Shown piece after piece: positions 13,276 through 13,348 of a stretch of DNA of 13,348 nucleotides (positions are counted from its first letter, which is position 1; the number at the start of each line of letters is the position of its first letter). The notes beneath the pieces are model-generated. The model was given only the letters and a program-made list of their open reading frames with translations. It was not told where the DNA came from and searched no databases. A program made the position numbers and the translations under genes. This DNA is from an uncultured Selenomonadaceae bacterium (GTDB lineage Bacteria; Bacillota; Negativicutes; Selenomonadales; Selenomonadaceae), in NCBI GenBank assembly GCA_905235425.1, contig CAJOKY010000103.1:1-13348 (forward strand), written 5' to 3'.

Positions 13276-13348
13276 TGGGGCGACTCGTGGGAATCGAACC
13301 CACGCATATCGGAGCCACAATCCGACGTGTTAACCACTTCACCAGAGC
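13276..13348 (-). tRNA. tRNA-His (anticodon GTG), 5' end cut by window edge
   Basis: Anticodon stem TCGGA/TCCGA closes loop TTGTGGC with GTG at 13318-13316, assigning histidine. The T arm GTGGG-TTCGATT-CCCAC is perfect. The 3' acceptor GAGTCGC is followed by discriminator C and an encoded CCA. The C discriminator is the one expected opposite the extra G-1 of tRNA-His. The first few 5' bases, including G-1, lie outside the window. One base separates it from tRNA-Trp, so both come from a common precursor. Confidence 0.93.

Overview
The window looks like a chromosomal segment of a flagellated, anaerobic, diderm Firmicute, most likely Negativicutes (Selenomonadaceae-like). This is inferred from the combination seen here: Firmicute-type flagellar hook genes, RTX-like 'hemolysin-type' repeat proteins with glycine/aspartate nonapeptides, a two-subunit Fe-S fumarase joined to a type-B (diheme, one membrane subunit) succinate dehydrogenase/fumarate reductase, strong Shine-Dalgarno sites and several TTG starts. 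The species cannot be named from the sequence alone.

Region 1 (1-1802, minus strand): a flagellar late-gene operon read right to left. It runs flgM (anti-sigma-28), a FlgN-family chaperone, a second FlgN-like chaperone, then flgK (hook-filament junction protein), whose 5' part is present and whose 3' part leaves the window. A sigma-28-like promoter candidate lies upstream of flgM.

Region 2 (1803-6105): a secreted RTX-like protein with a zinc-metalloprotease HExxH motif (minus), an MTA/SAH deaminase-type amidohydrolase (minus), and a decayed remnant of another RTX-like gene (plus). The promoter of the RTX metalloprotease gene is the most striking feature of the window. A near-consensus -35 (TTGACT) and extended -10 (TGTTATAAT) are separated by a 22-base spacer containing a run of 11 C. 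This is the classic architecture of a phase-variable promoter controlled by slipped-strand mispairing.

Region 3 (6106-7486): a predicted lipoprotein with MORN-like and NTF2-like parts, closed by an intrinsic terminator.

Region 4 (7592-12432): a five-gene cluster, fumarase alpha and beta, then the cytochrome b, flavoprotein and iron-sulfur subunits of succinate dehydrogenase/fumarate reductase, closed by a terminator. Together these enzymes interconvert malate, fumarate and succinate at the quinone pool, the final steps of succinate/propionate fermentation or fumarate respiration. A GGGA-rich imperfect inverted repeat separates the fumarase genes from the sdh genes.

Region 5 (12498-13348): uracil phosphoribosyltransferase (upp, plus), followed by a convergent tRNA-Trp/tRNA-His pair (minus) with its terminator. 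tRNA-His is cut by the window end.
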